64,000 nucleotides of DNA from contig JAKOGI010001190.1 in NCBI GenBank assembly GCA_029747015.1, positions 62,001 to 126,000 on the forward strand, given 5' to 3'. Positions 12,479-22,807 of the stretch are shown here, in pieces (within the stretch, counting starts at the first letter, position 1; the number at the start of each line of letters is the position of its first letter). Below the pieces are notes generated by a model. That model searched no databases. It was given only the letters and a program-made list of their open reading frames with translations, and had not been told where the DNA came from. A program made the translations under genes and the position numbers. The DNA comes from Carnegiea gigantea. Taxonomy: Eukaryota > Streptophyta > Magnoliopsida > Caryophyllales > Cactaceae.

Positions 12479-13225
12479 TCATCCATAAAAACAATCAATG
12501 CAGAATCCTCATAGCTAATAGGTAATATCTTACCAGAATTACAACAAGAATACATAGACCCTGACATCTTCTCAAAAAGAGCTATATTGTCTCCAAAAAA
12601 TGAAGAAGTAGATGTAATCAATCAGCTTGTAATAGCTGAATTTTCAGGAAAAGCTATTACGTACAATAGCTTAGACAACATTGATGGGGAAGATGCAGCA
12701 AATTATCCACAAGAATTTTTGCATACATTATGTCCACCTGGCATCAGTCCTCATGCACTCATATTAAAGGCTAATAGCCCAGTTATGTTGTTGCGTAATT
12801 TAGATCCCAGTGGTGGACTTTGCAACGAAACCAGACTTATCTGTAAAGAGTTCTTTCCCAATATTATACAGTGCATCATTTCAACAAGACACCACAAAGG
12901 AGAAACTGTTTTATTACCAAGAATATCTATGCGACCATCATCCTCTTCGAACTTTCCAATCCAGTTTGAACGCAGATAATTTCCCATTAAACTATCATTT
13001 GCAATGGCAATAAATAAATCTCAAGGTCAAACACTAGAACAAGCTGACATTCATCTAAAAGAACCATGCTTCTCACATGGACAACTACATGTCGCACTGT
13101 CAAGGGCGAGAAAATCAGAAAACTTAAGGATATTCTACAATGAGAAAACACTCACACCAGAACAACAAGGATACTTACAAAATGTAATTGCCTTTGAGGT
13201 TCTTTTATGCGCAAATATTCAGTAA

Positions 13226-14524
13226 CTGTAAGTTTCCCTCTTAATGTTCCCATAATCCAATAGTTCTTACTACTACTAATTTTCTTATTTTATTTTACCT
13301 GTTGTATTACTTTTGTAGTCTCACTCATTCTATTACCCTTGAATATCTACTTCTTTTGACAATTTCTAACTTTCTTTAAAATTACTATCAACACAAGTTC
13401 TCTCAGAAGTTGCTCTAGCTTGTACATTACTATTTTCTAGCATGATTACTAATAAACCACTACACGTCCTCTTTCTAAAATATGCTCTATTAAGTGTACT
13501 CTATCAAATAAGTAATATTGTTTACTTACAAAAATATTCATTTTAAATGTGCTAATCTCTGTACATAAGTAATAGTCCATTGACTAATTAAACAAGCTCT
13601 ATAATCTATACTTGCTCTAAAAGTTGCTGACTTTCTTTAAAAAGAAGTACCATCAGCATAATCATTAATAAACTAACAAAGCCACTCTTACTAAACTGTT
13701 GTTTATGAACTACTATACTATTTCCTTGAATATTCCCTTTATTAGTAAGGTAAGTACTATATTGTTTGCTATGTTTTAATCCTACAAACATCATGATTCA
13801 TTTTATCAATAATATTGCTGTTGTCATTTTCCTTCATTTCCTTGAATATTTTCTTCTTCATCATTATACAGGTCTTAACATAAAGATCATTCAGTTTAGC
13901 TACTTGCACTTTTCTGGGCACAAATGACAGTATTACTCTCATCAAGTTGATTGTATTATGCTTTAAGGGGCCAATTTTTTTCTTACATATATACATACAT
14001 ATTTATGCCAATCTTCAAATGTACACTCATAAACACTTCTTACTATATATTTCACAATTCCCTTGTTTTAATGTTAGCTAATATATGTATCGACCAAAAG
14101 TTCAACAACTTAGCTGTCGTTCACTGCTTCAAATGAAATCATCTTACTAACACAACAAGTTTTCAATTTTACATAACTCCAAACAAACGCAACTTTCCTT
14201 AAACTAATTCAACAACAAATCAAAACAAGTTACAATCACCAATAAAAAAAATATCCACATCCAAACTAACTTGACAAAAAAATTGACCTAACATTTAACC
14301 CCGTAAATCTGGTTCTCTGTGCGTGTGTAACTGTGCATGAGAGAGGGAGGGAGAGAGCTTCTCCACTACTTTTTCATCTTCTGCACTTTACCCTTCCATC
14401 TCCCATCCTTTCCTCAATTCCTCATCTGCGAAATTTGATCTGCCGGCAGTGCAAGCCACTCAGCCTTAATGTAAATGCGAGTGCTGGGGCTGATACTTGA
14501 GGCTTGGTTCATTGGCTTACAGTG
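13226..14524. other. Spacer: Helitron 3' side and ROPGEF1 promoter/5' UTR
   Basis: 13226-14300 is AT-rich, with repeated TTTCCTTGAATATT-type words and no gene. I looked for a Helitron hairpin plus CTRR end and found none convincing. From about 14310 the composition changes. A GAGAGAGGGAGGGAGAGAG tract at 14340-14358 and pyrimidine-rich sequence to 14420 fit the promoter-proximal region and 5' UTR of the downstream gene. Confidence 0.45.
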
Positions 14525-17500
14525 ATGGCTGAGAGTGTTTCATCAGACGATGATGGGTTTGAGCCGAGCCAGAGATGCGAGAGCTACTGCTTGAGTGCCG
14601 ATGTCAGCGAATCCGAAAGTTCTTCCAGTTTCTCTCTTCTCCGCTTTGATCCGACATCCCCCTCCATCTCATCTTCTCCTCATGTCCCCGTCCCTCCTCC
14701 CTTCCTTATTGCTGGAAGAGATGTCGTTCTTTCTGAACCCAAGCTTCCCAAATCCGACTCCGATTTATCCGGTATTTCCTTTACCTCTACTCTCTTACTT
14801 CCCTCATATTTCTTTCCCTAGTTGTCTCCTTATATGGAGTGTTATGCTTGCAATTTTTCTAAAGCTTAATTTTGATATCCTTTTTTTTTTTTTTTTTAAA
14901 GGAACAAGGGAAATTCATCCATCCTAGATCTAGGTGGTTTTCTGAACTGGAATTTGTTCAGTAATTACCAATTTGTGAAATTTTGGGCTACTGTTTTTGT
15001 TACGGAAAAATTCGGCATCTTTTTAATTTATGTCGGTCTCCTAAAATGGCTTAGCTCGGTGAGCACGAGAGGTAAACAAGCAGGAAAGCTAGTCACTCCC
15101 TCAAAAAAAAAAAAAAAAGGGGGTTTTTTTTTTGGGGGGGGGGGGAGAATTGTTCAATACCTCCGGAACGTGTGATTAGCTTAGATACCGTAGTAAAGTG
15201 ATGCAGATTGGGATTTCATGCAGTAGCTGCCCTTCACTGATTCCGAAATTCTTAGTTGGACAACGGTTGTTGCGGTTGTGGTTTTGATTGTTCTTCTCCT
15301 ATGCGAATAGAAATAGAGATGATGAAGGAAAGATTTGCAAAGCTTTTACTAGGAGAAGACATGTCTGGTGGTGGAAAGGGGGTTTGCACTGCTCTCGCCA
15401 TCTCCAATGCCATCACCAATCTTGCCGGTATTACTGTTTACTGCCTGTCCAATTTCTTTCTTTCTGTCTTTTTTGTCCCCCATAGGATGATATGTTTATT
15501 AAAAGCTTTATCTGATTGCATTTCTTGTTTTGATATGGTAGCTACGGTTTTTGGGGAGCTGTGGAGGCTAGAACCCTTGGCATCCCAAAGGAAGAAAATG
15601 TGGTGCCGAGAAATGGAGTGGCTGCTATGTGTCAGCGACTCCATTGTCGAACTGGTCCCATCTGTGCAAGAGTTTCCTGGCGGAGGCACCTTCGAGGTAA
15701 TGGCTACCAGACCGAGGTCTGACTTGTATGTGAATTTGCCTGCCCTTAAGAAACTGGATGCCATGTTGCTAAGCTTGCTTGATGGCTTTCGGGAGACGGA
15801 ATTCTGGTATGCGGATCGTGAGGGTGATGATCAGGATCCCCTTCGAGCTGCAACATGCACTGGTAGGCTGTCTGTTAGGCAGGAGGATAAGTGGTGGTTG
15901 CCATGTCCCAAAGTTCCACCCAGGGGGTTGTCAGAGGATGCACGGAGGAGATTGCAACAATGTAGGGATTGTACTAACCAGATTCTAAAGGCGGCTATGG
16001 CAATTAATAGCTGTGTCATTGCTGAGATGGAGATTCCTTGTGCTTACTTGGAGACTTTGCCTAAGGTACGAATGTTCTCTTTCTCCAGTTAACTGCTATT
16101 GTTTTAACTTTTAGAGAGAAGTTTGAAGATGCTTGAATGTAATATGTATCTGTTATTGTCAGTCGTCTGGTTGCTATGGAAATAATCTGTATTAAGATTT
16201 GTCAGATAGGATATGTAATTATTTCTGTCTTTTATTATAATATGATCTCTTGCTAAATAGGGTAGTTTGTCTTGTTGTTGGCATATGGCCATAGCTCATT
16301 GGTCAGTCCCTGTGTCTTGGATGGCGTTAATGAAGTCATACATGAAACAAAGTGTAGCTTTGGCAGAAGGCTAAGCATCTGTGATCTCTTTTGATGTGCT
16401 TGCAGAAATATTTGAGCTCCATTTTAGATTTGCAGTAACTATTTACCTACGTATTATCTCCTGTTCCCCCCTGATGTTTTGTCTAATTGTTTTTGTTCAT
16501 AGTTGCTAATTCACTTTTCGTGGATAAGTGTGCACGGATGGATAGTAATTCTGCTTCTCTTTTGTAGAATGGAAAAGATTGCTTGGGAGAGATCATATAC
16601 CGCTTTATAACCGCAGAGCAATTCTCTCCTGATTGTCTTCTTGATTGCCTAGACTTGTCCTCCGAGCATCATATCCTAGAAGTGGCAAATAGGATAGAAG
16701 CAGCCGTGCATGTCTGGAGGCAGAAAGATTACAAAAGGCATGCAAGTCACTCAAGAAGCAAACGGTCATCTTGGGGTGGTAAGGTCAAGGGCCTTGTTGC
16801 TGATAATGACAAGAATCAAGTTCTAGCAATTCGTGCTGAGATACTTTTAAGAAGTCTTAGGATTCGGTTTCCCATCCTTCCACAAACAGCGCTGGAAATG
16901 AGCAAGATTCAATACAACAAGGTACTTTACTGATTTACTCTTTTATTGCACCATGGGGGGTTAATAGAGTAGCTCTGTATCATTTAGATTAAGAGCGGAT
17001 AGATGTTTCCTAGCTTGAGATTTATCGTGTGTCAATTTTAGCAGAATGAATGGACAATAAATGAGTCAGTGCATTCGACTGCTGCAATTTGCTAGTCTCA
17101 AGATGCTCATTACTTGCTTTTGTATGTATGCTATGTTATGGATATATGTTGCTGCCATGCAGGATGTCGGCCAGGCAATTCTTGAAAGCTACTCAAGAGT
17201 GATGGAGAGCTTGGCATTTAACATTATGGCGAGGATTGATGATGTATTATTTGTTGATGATGTGACAAAGCAATCAGCTTCAGAGTCCAAGTCTCTTCTC
17301 TGCAGAGGGGGTTTTGGTGGTCTCCCAATCCAAAAGCGGATGTCTCCAAGTCCCTTTTCCATTCAACACTCTCCTTATGGCTCGCCATTTGCTACCCCCA
17401 GCTTTTGTTTCTCTCCTATGAGTGGAAGTCCTGGAAGGGGACTATCCTCCCTGAGCAAATTAAGCTGTAAAGCAGCAGAAGACCTGAGACCAGAAAGAGC

Positions 17501-17588
17501 TGTGACGGATGAATTTGAGAGGGTGTGGTCACATCCTGGAAACCTTAGTTCCAGGAAGGCATCTGGGGATGCTCCAGAGCGGGACTGA
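14525..17588 (+). CDS. ROPGEF1: Rho-of-plants guanine nucleotide exchange factor, ROPGEF1-like
   Basis: Five exons join without a phase break: 14525-14771, 15311-15427, 15542-16065, 16568-16921 and 17163-17588, giving 555 residues. Residues 1-82 are the variable Ser-rich N-terminus. The PRONE catalytic domain runs from about 83 ([20 protein letters not shown]) to about 450, with hallmark stretches [32 protein letters not shown] and WWLPCPKVP. The C-tail is Ser/Pro-rich, typical of subgroups where receptor-like kinases relieve autoinhibition. PRONE proteins catalyse GDP-GTP exchange on ROP GTPases at the plasma membrane during polar growth and hormone signalling. The start ATG at 14525 follows a leader with no in-frame upstream ATG. 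Intron 1 holds a long A/G/T/G homopolymer block. Numbering as ROPGEF1 rests on N-terminal resemblance and the linked GGR gene. Confidence 0.93.
15103..15145. repeat. Compound homopolymer A16-G5-T10-G12
   Basis: Four consecutive homopolymer runs lie in ROPGEF1 intron 1. Such junctions are prone to slippage and to assembly error. Confidence 0.9.
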
Positions 17589-18483
17589 TCATGGTTATTG
17601 CAGATGGCAGTGAGGTCAGACAACGTAAGTTTAGTAGATTTATGTGTAAATTCCTAGCACAGAGATAATGTGTGCAGAGTTGTTTCTACTTAGTGTCCTA
17701 GCCTCTTAGGTAGTACCGAATTCCGCACTGATTTTCTGGAGGATTTTGTGCATCTTCTGTTATTAATCGCGTGATTCACTTTCAGATTTCGTTATTTTTT
17801 ATGTACTTTCAGATTTCGTTATTTTTTATGTACGTCATCCTGTCACATATTCGTCTTTTGATACTACCTCCACTTTGGCATAAGATCTGTGCTCTCATTA
17901 TGCGTGAATGTGCCATGGGTATTCTGTTGTCCAAAATTTGAATTTATAACAGATCTTTCATGAGGGAAATAGTTGACCATGAATTCTTTTATGAGATAGT
18001 GTCTTTATAAATCCTCCTGTGAGCGTGACACAAATTTATTTTTGTCAAGTGGGAATGGCCTCAGGGTATATATATCCGCAATCCATCTTATAGCTAAAGT
18101 GCATGAGATGGTTTCAAATACGAGGTGTTTGGCTTCGTCATTTTTAGTGTTCCTTCCCCATAAATGTCAATATACTGCAAATGCACACGTTGAAAAAGGG
18201 GGTAAATTAAACCCTTTGATCTAATGTATTTAGGATTCCGTCAAGACCATCAAAAGAAAAATATAAGAACTATGAGCAATAGATATCCACTGGGAGCACA
18301 AAGTTTCAAAAGAAAGAAACGGAAATTTGAGAGATTAGCTATCTAATGACATATATGCATTATCTTTTACATATAATAAATAAAAATAATGAAGGTGAAC
18401 AATGACTAATTAATAATTTAATATGCATGATCTTTGAGATATAGTAAATAAAAATAATGAAGGAGAACAAAGGGGATGGCACG
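17589..18483. other. Tail-to-tail spacer between ROPGEF1 and the F-box gene
   Basis: This carries the ROPGEF1 3' UTR and the 3' flank of the minus-strand F-box gene. An exact 27 bp tandem duplication lies at 17778-17804 and 17805-17831 (unit begins ACTTTCAGATTTCG). An ATAGTAAATAAAAATAATGAAGG-like direct repeat occurs near 18373 and 18440. There is no additional gene. Confidence 0.5.
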
Positions 18484-19779
18484 TTATGATGACAACGTAA
18501 CCCAAACAGGTGTCGGCCGTGCGAAAAGTTGTGGATCTTGCAAGTATTCTGGTAAGAAACCAGCAGTCCCTTTGTCGTAATCAAAAACACCGATTTCATC
18601 CTGTTGCCTCCAGACATTAAAATCATCCCCACTGCTGCCGTGGTTTTTGATCTGATCCTGATCTTGATCTTCCTTATTACAGTCCCAATTCTTCAAGTGA
18701 AAGTAAATGGAATTTCCTTTGCAGCCGGGCAGTCCCGTGGCAGCAAAGCAAGAGTGGTTGCTCAGAAAAAGTGCGCGGTCCCCTAAATCCTTAAGCAGAA
18801 TCCATCTTTGCTCTTCCTTGTCCAGTTTGAATATCTCTACTGCATGTACTTTAACTACACCCCGTGTGGGACATGTGTAGAGATCCACCATCAAAAGATC
18901 ATCCTTTGATTTTACCAAGCATTTTCTATCTCCACCTATCATTGACTTGGTCAATAATGTTACCGTCACGCAAGACGATAGCCCTTCGGCCTCTGCCCGC
19001 CGTTCATCCGCTTGGTTAACGTTCAACCCGATGGAAACAGTTCTGCCTGAATTGGTTACTGCATAAAATGTGCCTTGATACTCCACCACATCCACATAGT
19101 GCAAGGACCAATCATTAACGAATATGCTGCGCTCATCGTAACCCAAGTTGAAATCGTCTAAGAATTCCCATTCTCCCTCATTATAGTTATCTTTCCTATT
19201 AGAGTTATCGTTCTTGGGCCAGCTGGAGCGGTACAGCAGTAGCTTGCCGGTGTTATGAGTGGATAAAATCACATAATCGTGATTATTGTTAGAAGAAGAT
19301 AGTAACTTGAAGGCTACCTTCTCTTGCTTCATGTTACAGAGATCATGATCCGCATCGCATGTATTGTGGAGCACGTACTCATAACCGAGCTCCTGGATTT
19401 TGACGTTGCTTACATCCAGCTTTAAATTTGATGTCGGGGGGCTTATTTTGGTGGAGGTCCTCGAGAAGGGGTGGAAAAAATGGAAGGCTCCAGGCTTGTG
19501 CTCCTCCGTCTTGATCAGCCAGCCAGCCGGAACTGAGGATGAGGCTGAGGGATCAGAGAGGTGGAAGAAGGTGTGCTTGGCAAGGCGGAGGTGGCATTGG
19601 TGCAAGTCTGATCTCAGGAATTTCATAGGAGGTATGTCTAATTCGATGGGGAGGGGCAGGGGGACGGCCCACCGCCAGGATCCGCAGACTGAGCGGAAAC
19701 GCCGAGTGTCGGAGGGGATATCCAAGCTCTTGGCGATGAGATCCAAGAGCTCTGGAGGAAGATCACACCAGTCTCCCAT
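18484..19779 (-). CDS. F-box protein, SKIP23 / KIB (DUF295) type
   Basis: Single-exon gene of 431 residues. The F-box is at residues 4-40 (WCDLPPELLDLIAKSLD, then RFRSVCGSWR) and would bind an SKP1 adaptor of an SCF ubiquitin ligase. The rest fits the DUF295/KIB beta-propeller-like domain, with typical motifs such as YVILSTHNTGKLLLYR around residue 170 and the terminal F.RPTPVWVTLS. In SCF complexes such proteins choose a substrate for ubiquitination; the substrate here is unknown. The start ATG at 19779 is the first in the frame and immediately precedes the F-box. The gene is convergent with ROPGEF1. The frame is clean with no sign of decay. Family members are often tandemly duplicated, but no second copy is present here. 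Confidence 0.88.
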   Translation of the reverse strand: MGDWCDLPPELLDLIAKSLDIPSDTRRFRSVCGSWRWAVPLPLPIELDIPPMKFLRSDLHQCHLRLAKHTFFHLSDPSASSSVPAGWLIKTEEHKPGAFHFFHPFSRTSTKISPPTSNLKLDVSNVKIQELGYEYVLHNTCDADHDLCNMKQEKVAFKLLSSSNNNHDYVILSTHNTGKLLLYRSSWPKNDNSNRKDNYNEGEWEFLDDFNLGYDERSIFVNDWSLHYVDVVEYQGTFYAVTNSGRTVSIGLNVNQADERRAEAEGLSSCVTVTLLTKSMIGGDRKCLVKSKDDLLMVDLYTCPTRGVVKVHAVEIFKLDKEEQRWILLKDLGDRALFLSNHSCFAATGLPGCKGNSIYFHLKNWDCNKEDQDQDQIKNHGSSGDDFNVWRQQDEIGVFDYDKGTAGFLPEYLQDPQLFARPTPVWVTLSS

Positions 19780-20754
19780 AATTTAATCAGGAAAAGAGGT
19801 CGATTTTATTGTGGCTACTACTAATTAATATTATCAAGCTGCAGGTGTATGCCAGCTGCTGGAATTATTGAAGTTGCACAGGAGCTCAGGGAAGAGGGAG
19901 TGTTATATACGCATGCTGGGGGCCGGTCAGTTGAAATCAATTAGCCCACCTATTGTGAAAAAAATTAGTAGTAGTATTAGATGTACGTATTAGGAAAGTG
20001 CCCCATTCAACGCAGACGGTCGGTGACTTCATACTAATCAAACGTAGTCGCCTTTGTCAAGCATATATGATTTTGGAATCGAATAAAAATGCATAGATAA
20101 ACTACTCTATTTGCGAAAAGTCCATGGATGAAAAATCAAATAGAAATGGTGTGCCACTTTAGACCGTATTTGTTGTGAAATTGCACTTGTCTGTTGGCCG
20201 CCACATTGTAATGAACAAAATTTTCAAAAAAGAAAAAAAAAAAAAACACCTATATTATCCAGATATCTATTCCATATAGATATGCAATTATTTTAGGACG
20301 ATGATATCATTTCTTACTTTATTTTATTCAGTTTTTTTCTTGTAAGATTATATTGGCATTGCTTTGTTTACATTCTTTTTTACATACCAAGTCATTCATA
20401 TTTATTCATGAAGTATCCTAGGAAAATAGAAAGAGGTAACATTTACATTAGTAACATTTAAAATTAGTATAAATAATGCATCATTATAATTCATAATCTC
20501 TCTTATTTATGTCTTCTGTTAATTGATGAATCCATGTTGGGTCTTAGTAAAATTTTAAAAAAAAAGATTTTGATAAAGAAATAAGATTTGTTTTTGGATG
20601 TATTCGTTGCGCAGTCTTAACTCGTGATTCAATCTATACACATATATCACATAAATTATAATTACTCATGACATTAGTATGCGAATGCCGATTGTATACT
20701 GATGTCACTCTGTAAATCAAGTTTATGTGGACATAAATTTTTGTAGAGTTGCAC

Positions 20755-20756
<2 letters not shown>
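19780..20756. other. F-box gene upstream region
   Basis: 5' flank of the minus-strand F-box gene, grading into AT-rich spacer. A TATATACGC-containing stretch near 19904 lies in a plausible promoter position for the minus strand, but no element can be assigned firmly. No genes. Confidence 0.4.

Positions 20757-20796
<40 letters not shown>
20757..20796. repeat. (ATT)n microsatellite
   Basis: About 13 perfect trinucleotide units lie directly left of a MITE-like element. Confidence 0.9.
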
Positions 20797-21182
20797 GAGT
20801 GGTGATATGTGTCTTACTGCAAGACACTCTTAAATATCCTGTCTCATCTTAGATTAACGTATTTTGTAATTTGAAATCTTCAAATTCTCAATGATTATAC
20901 TTAAATATAAATGATTAAGCTTAAATATGTGTCGACTACGCCAACAAAATATTAAATGACATCCTAATCGGATCGATCATATCCACAATGGTATATGATG
21001 CACGTACTTTAAAAATGTCGTAAATTATGAATAAAAAGATAATTTTACACTATTTATAAGTTATAACATGCGTCCACTATTCGATCATACCATGTTATCA
21101 ATTTTAAAACATTGCAATATGAGTTTCAAGCAAAAATAAGACACTTAAGAAGTATCTTATAACAAGACATTTATAATTTTGC
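20797..21182. mobile_element. MITE-like element, copy 1
   Basis: About 386 bp. The left end (GTGTCTTACTGCAAGACACT) and the reverse complement of the right end (ATGTCTTGTTATAAGATACT) form an imperfect inverted repeat, both followed by CTTAA. A second copy lies at 36221-36525 with the same ends and matching interior words such as CACTATTTATAAGTTATAA. There is no coding capacity. The target duplication is obscured by flanking ATT repeats. Confidence 0.6.
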
Positions 21183-21336
21183 TATTATTATCATCATCAG
21201 TAGTAATAGCAGCAGCTACAGTGGTAGTTTTTGTAATAGTATTTTATTAGTCGTAGTAATAATAATTAATAGTATAAAGAGTGGTTGAGGTTTTAGAGAA
21301 AGACTCATGTAGACCTATAACTAGAGTTCTTGGTCT

Positions 21337-21340
<4 letters not shown>

Positions 21341-21413
<73 letters not shown>
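21341..21413. repeat. (AT)36 microsatellite
   Basis: A perfect dinucleotide run of about 73 bp. Confidence 0.97.
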
Positions 21414-21414
<1 letters not shown>

Positions 21415-22807
21415 TTCTTAGATAGTCAGATCACAAATTATATTCATGTCATGATGGGAGGTTCTTTCGAATGGGACTGATCGCAATATGCGTCTTGCAA
21501 TAGGAAGAAAAAATTTGTCGTGTCCCATAACTACAAATAAATTGTTAGAAAGAGTAGAAACATTAAGAAATTAAAATTATTTTCCTCCAAACATGTACCA
21601 CATGAGTCAAGCAATAGAGGGATAAAATCTAAACTACAAAGAGTAAAACATAGGACTAAACTTAATACAGTCTGACAGTCAAAATTCAAGATTTCGGGCC
21701 CTTCTTCTTTGAACAAGAACATTAGTTAGTCTTTGCAATTCAAATAAGACTCACAAGAATGACAAGAAATAATGTATACACGATATCTATTTAGAATAAG
21801 ATGTCCTCTTTATGATTAACTTCCCAGGAATTGTCGGGTGTAGCTGATGAGGTTTGATAAGTAGTGGAGATGGAAATTAACCTTTCAACTTAAATGGAGA
21901 CCGTTGATTGAATTTGAAGCCTACTTTTGAAGTGGAAAAAAAGAAGTTGGAATTTGCAGATGTCAATAAAAGACTACCGTATGGTTCTTGACAATTCTGA
22001 GTAACACGATCAGAAAGAGAAGGGGAGTTCACTGTTCCTTACCAGTTGCCATTTAGATATTTTAATGGGGGCCCAATTGGGTTTGCTTGGACCTAGCAAA
22101 GTCAAGCTGCACAGCAAGTTTGCACGACTGCGGACTACTCTATAAGTCCTTTTGGATGACGGATCTTGGAGGCATTAAAGGCTGTGATGTACAGTCGAAC
22201 CTGCTTTTTAGCCTTTTCTTTCTCAATACATGCACCAATTTTGATTAAAAAAATTCAAAAGTTTGTTTAATTTTAGACTAAGAGTGGTCAATTCTCACTA
22301 CTAGTCTGCCACAGAACATTAGACTAAGTTTAGACATTAATTAGTGTTTTAAATATATTTTAATTTCCATGTGTGACGTAATGTAGAGTAGCCTATTATA
22401 CAGTCTAATTATAATTTTATTTCTGTTTTCTAGTTATTTTAGAATATTGTAAAATAATAATAATAATGAAAAGATGTAAAATAATAATGAAGGCATCTCA
22501 TTATAGTTATAATATTGGTTACAGTTCCCAGAATCTTATTATGTTTATTTTTTATAAATTAGTTTCCTACTATGATTTTGATGAAGGAAAAAATCAAAAC
22601 AGTGTTAATTATGTAGTAAATATGCCATGTAATGCATGGGATTTCGATTCATATTTTTTTAATAAAGCAAAATAGTTGGTCATTATCTCTAGTTATTGTA
22701 AAATAAAATCAAATAATATCGGTGTTACTATTCTGACTATTATTAAAATTAAACACTATTATATGTCAATTTTTATTTTCTAAAATTTATGCCTCTCGTT
22801 CTCCTAA
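21414..22807. other. Intergenic AT-rich spacer
   Basis: No gene or clear element. Open frames here are short and lack recognisable domains. Confidence 0.4.

Larger units (their letters stand above)
4868..13225 (+). pseudogene. Helitron Rep/PIF1-helicase, multiply broken and split by a solo LTR
   Basis: N-terminal exon 4868-5293 has two RQRC[YF]RM motifs. Coding continues after a frame shift to a donor at 5400. From 5684 there is a CQYC zinc finger, then the Helitron N-terminal domain to about 8330. HUH is at 7656-7664 (His-Thr-His), and the paired tyrosines are near 8065-8095 (KYLYKYVYK). The helicase has Walker A GPRGTGKT (9093-9116), Walker B with Asn instead of Asp (WNEA, codon 9333-9335), GGDFRQ, LTENMR and, after the solo LTR, AINKSQGQT and VALSRA. 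A GT..AG intron at 6549-7089 joins in phase. In-frame stops are at 6041, 6467, 6482, 7269, 8334 and 12977. A solo LTR (9674-12478) splits the helicase. The product would nick and unwind DNA for rolling-circle transposition, but this copy cannot encode it. Confidence 0.9.
1..13300 (+). mobile_element. Autonomous-type Helitron, decayed, left end outside window
   Basis: Three coding units on the + strand have the composition expected of a plant Helitron: an RPA-like single-strand DNA-binding protein, an extra protein of unknown type, and a Rep/PIF1-helicase gene with zinc finger, HUH nuclease and helicase domains. I could not find the 5' TC end, which probably lies left of the window. I also could not find the usual short GC hairpin plus CTRR 3' end between 13226 and 14300, so the right limit is approximate. 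The element is old: the Rep/helicase gene has several stops and a solo LTR lies inside it. Confidence 0.8.

Noticed and set aside
13226..14300. Helitron 3' terminus
   Set aside because: No GC hairpin followed by CTRR and T was found, so I did not assign an end.
15438..16019. Minus-strand frames opposite ROPGEF1 exon 3
   Set aside because: Shadows of the PRONE coding sequence.
19400..19786. Plus-strand frame opposite the F-box gene
   Set aside because: Shadow frame with no domain.
20757..21413. CRISPR-like regular repeats
   Set aside because: Simple ATT and AT microsatellites without spacers; also a eukaryotic context.
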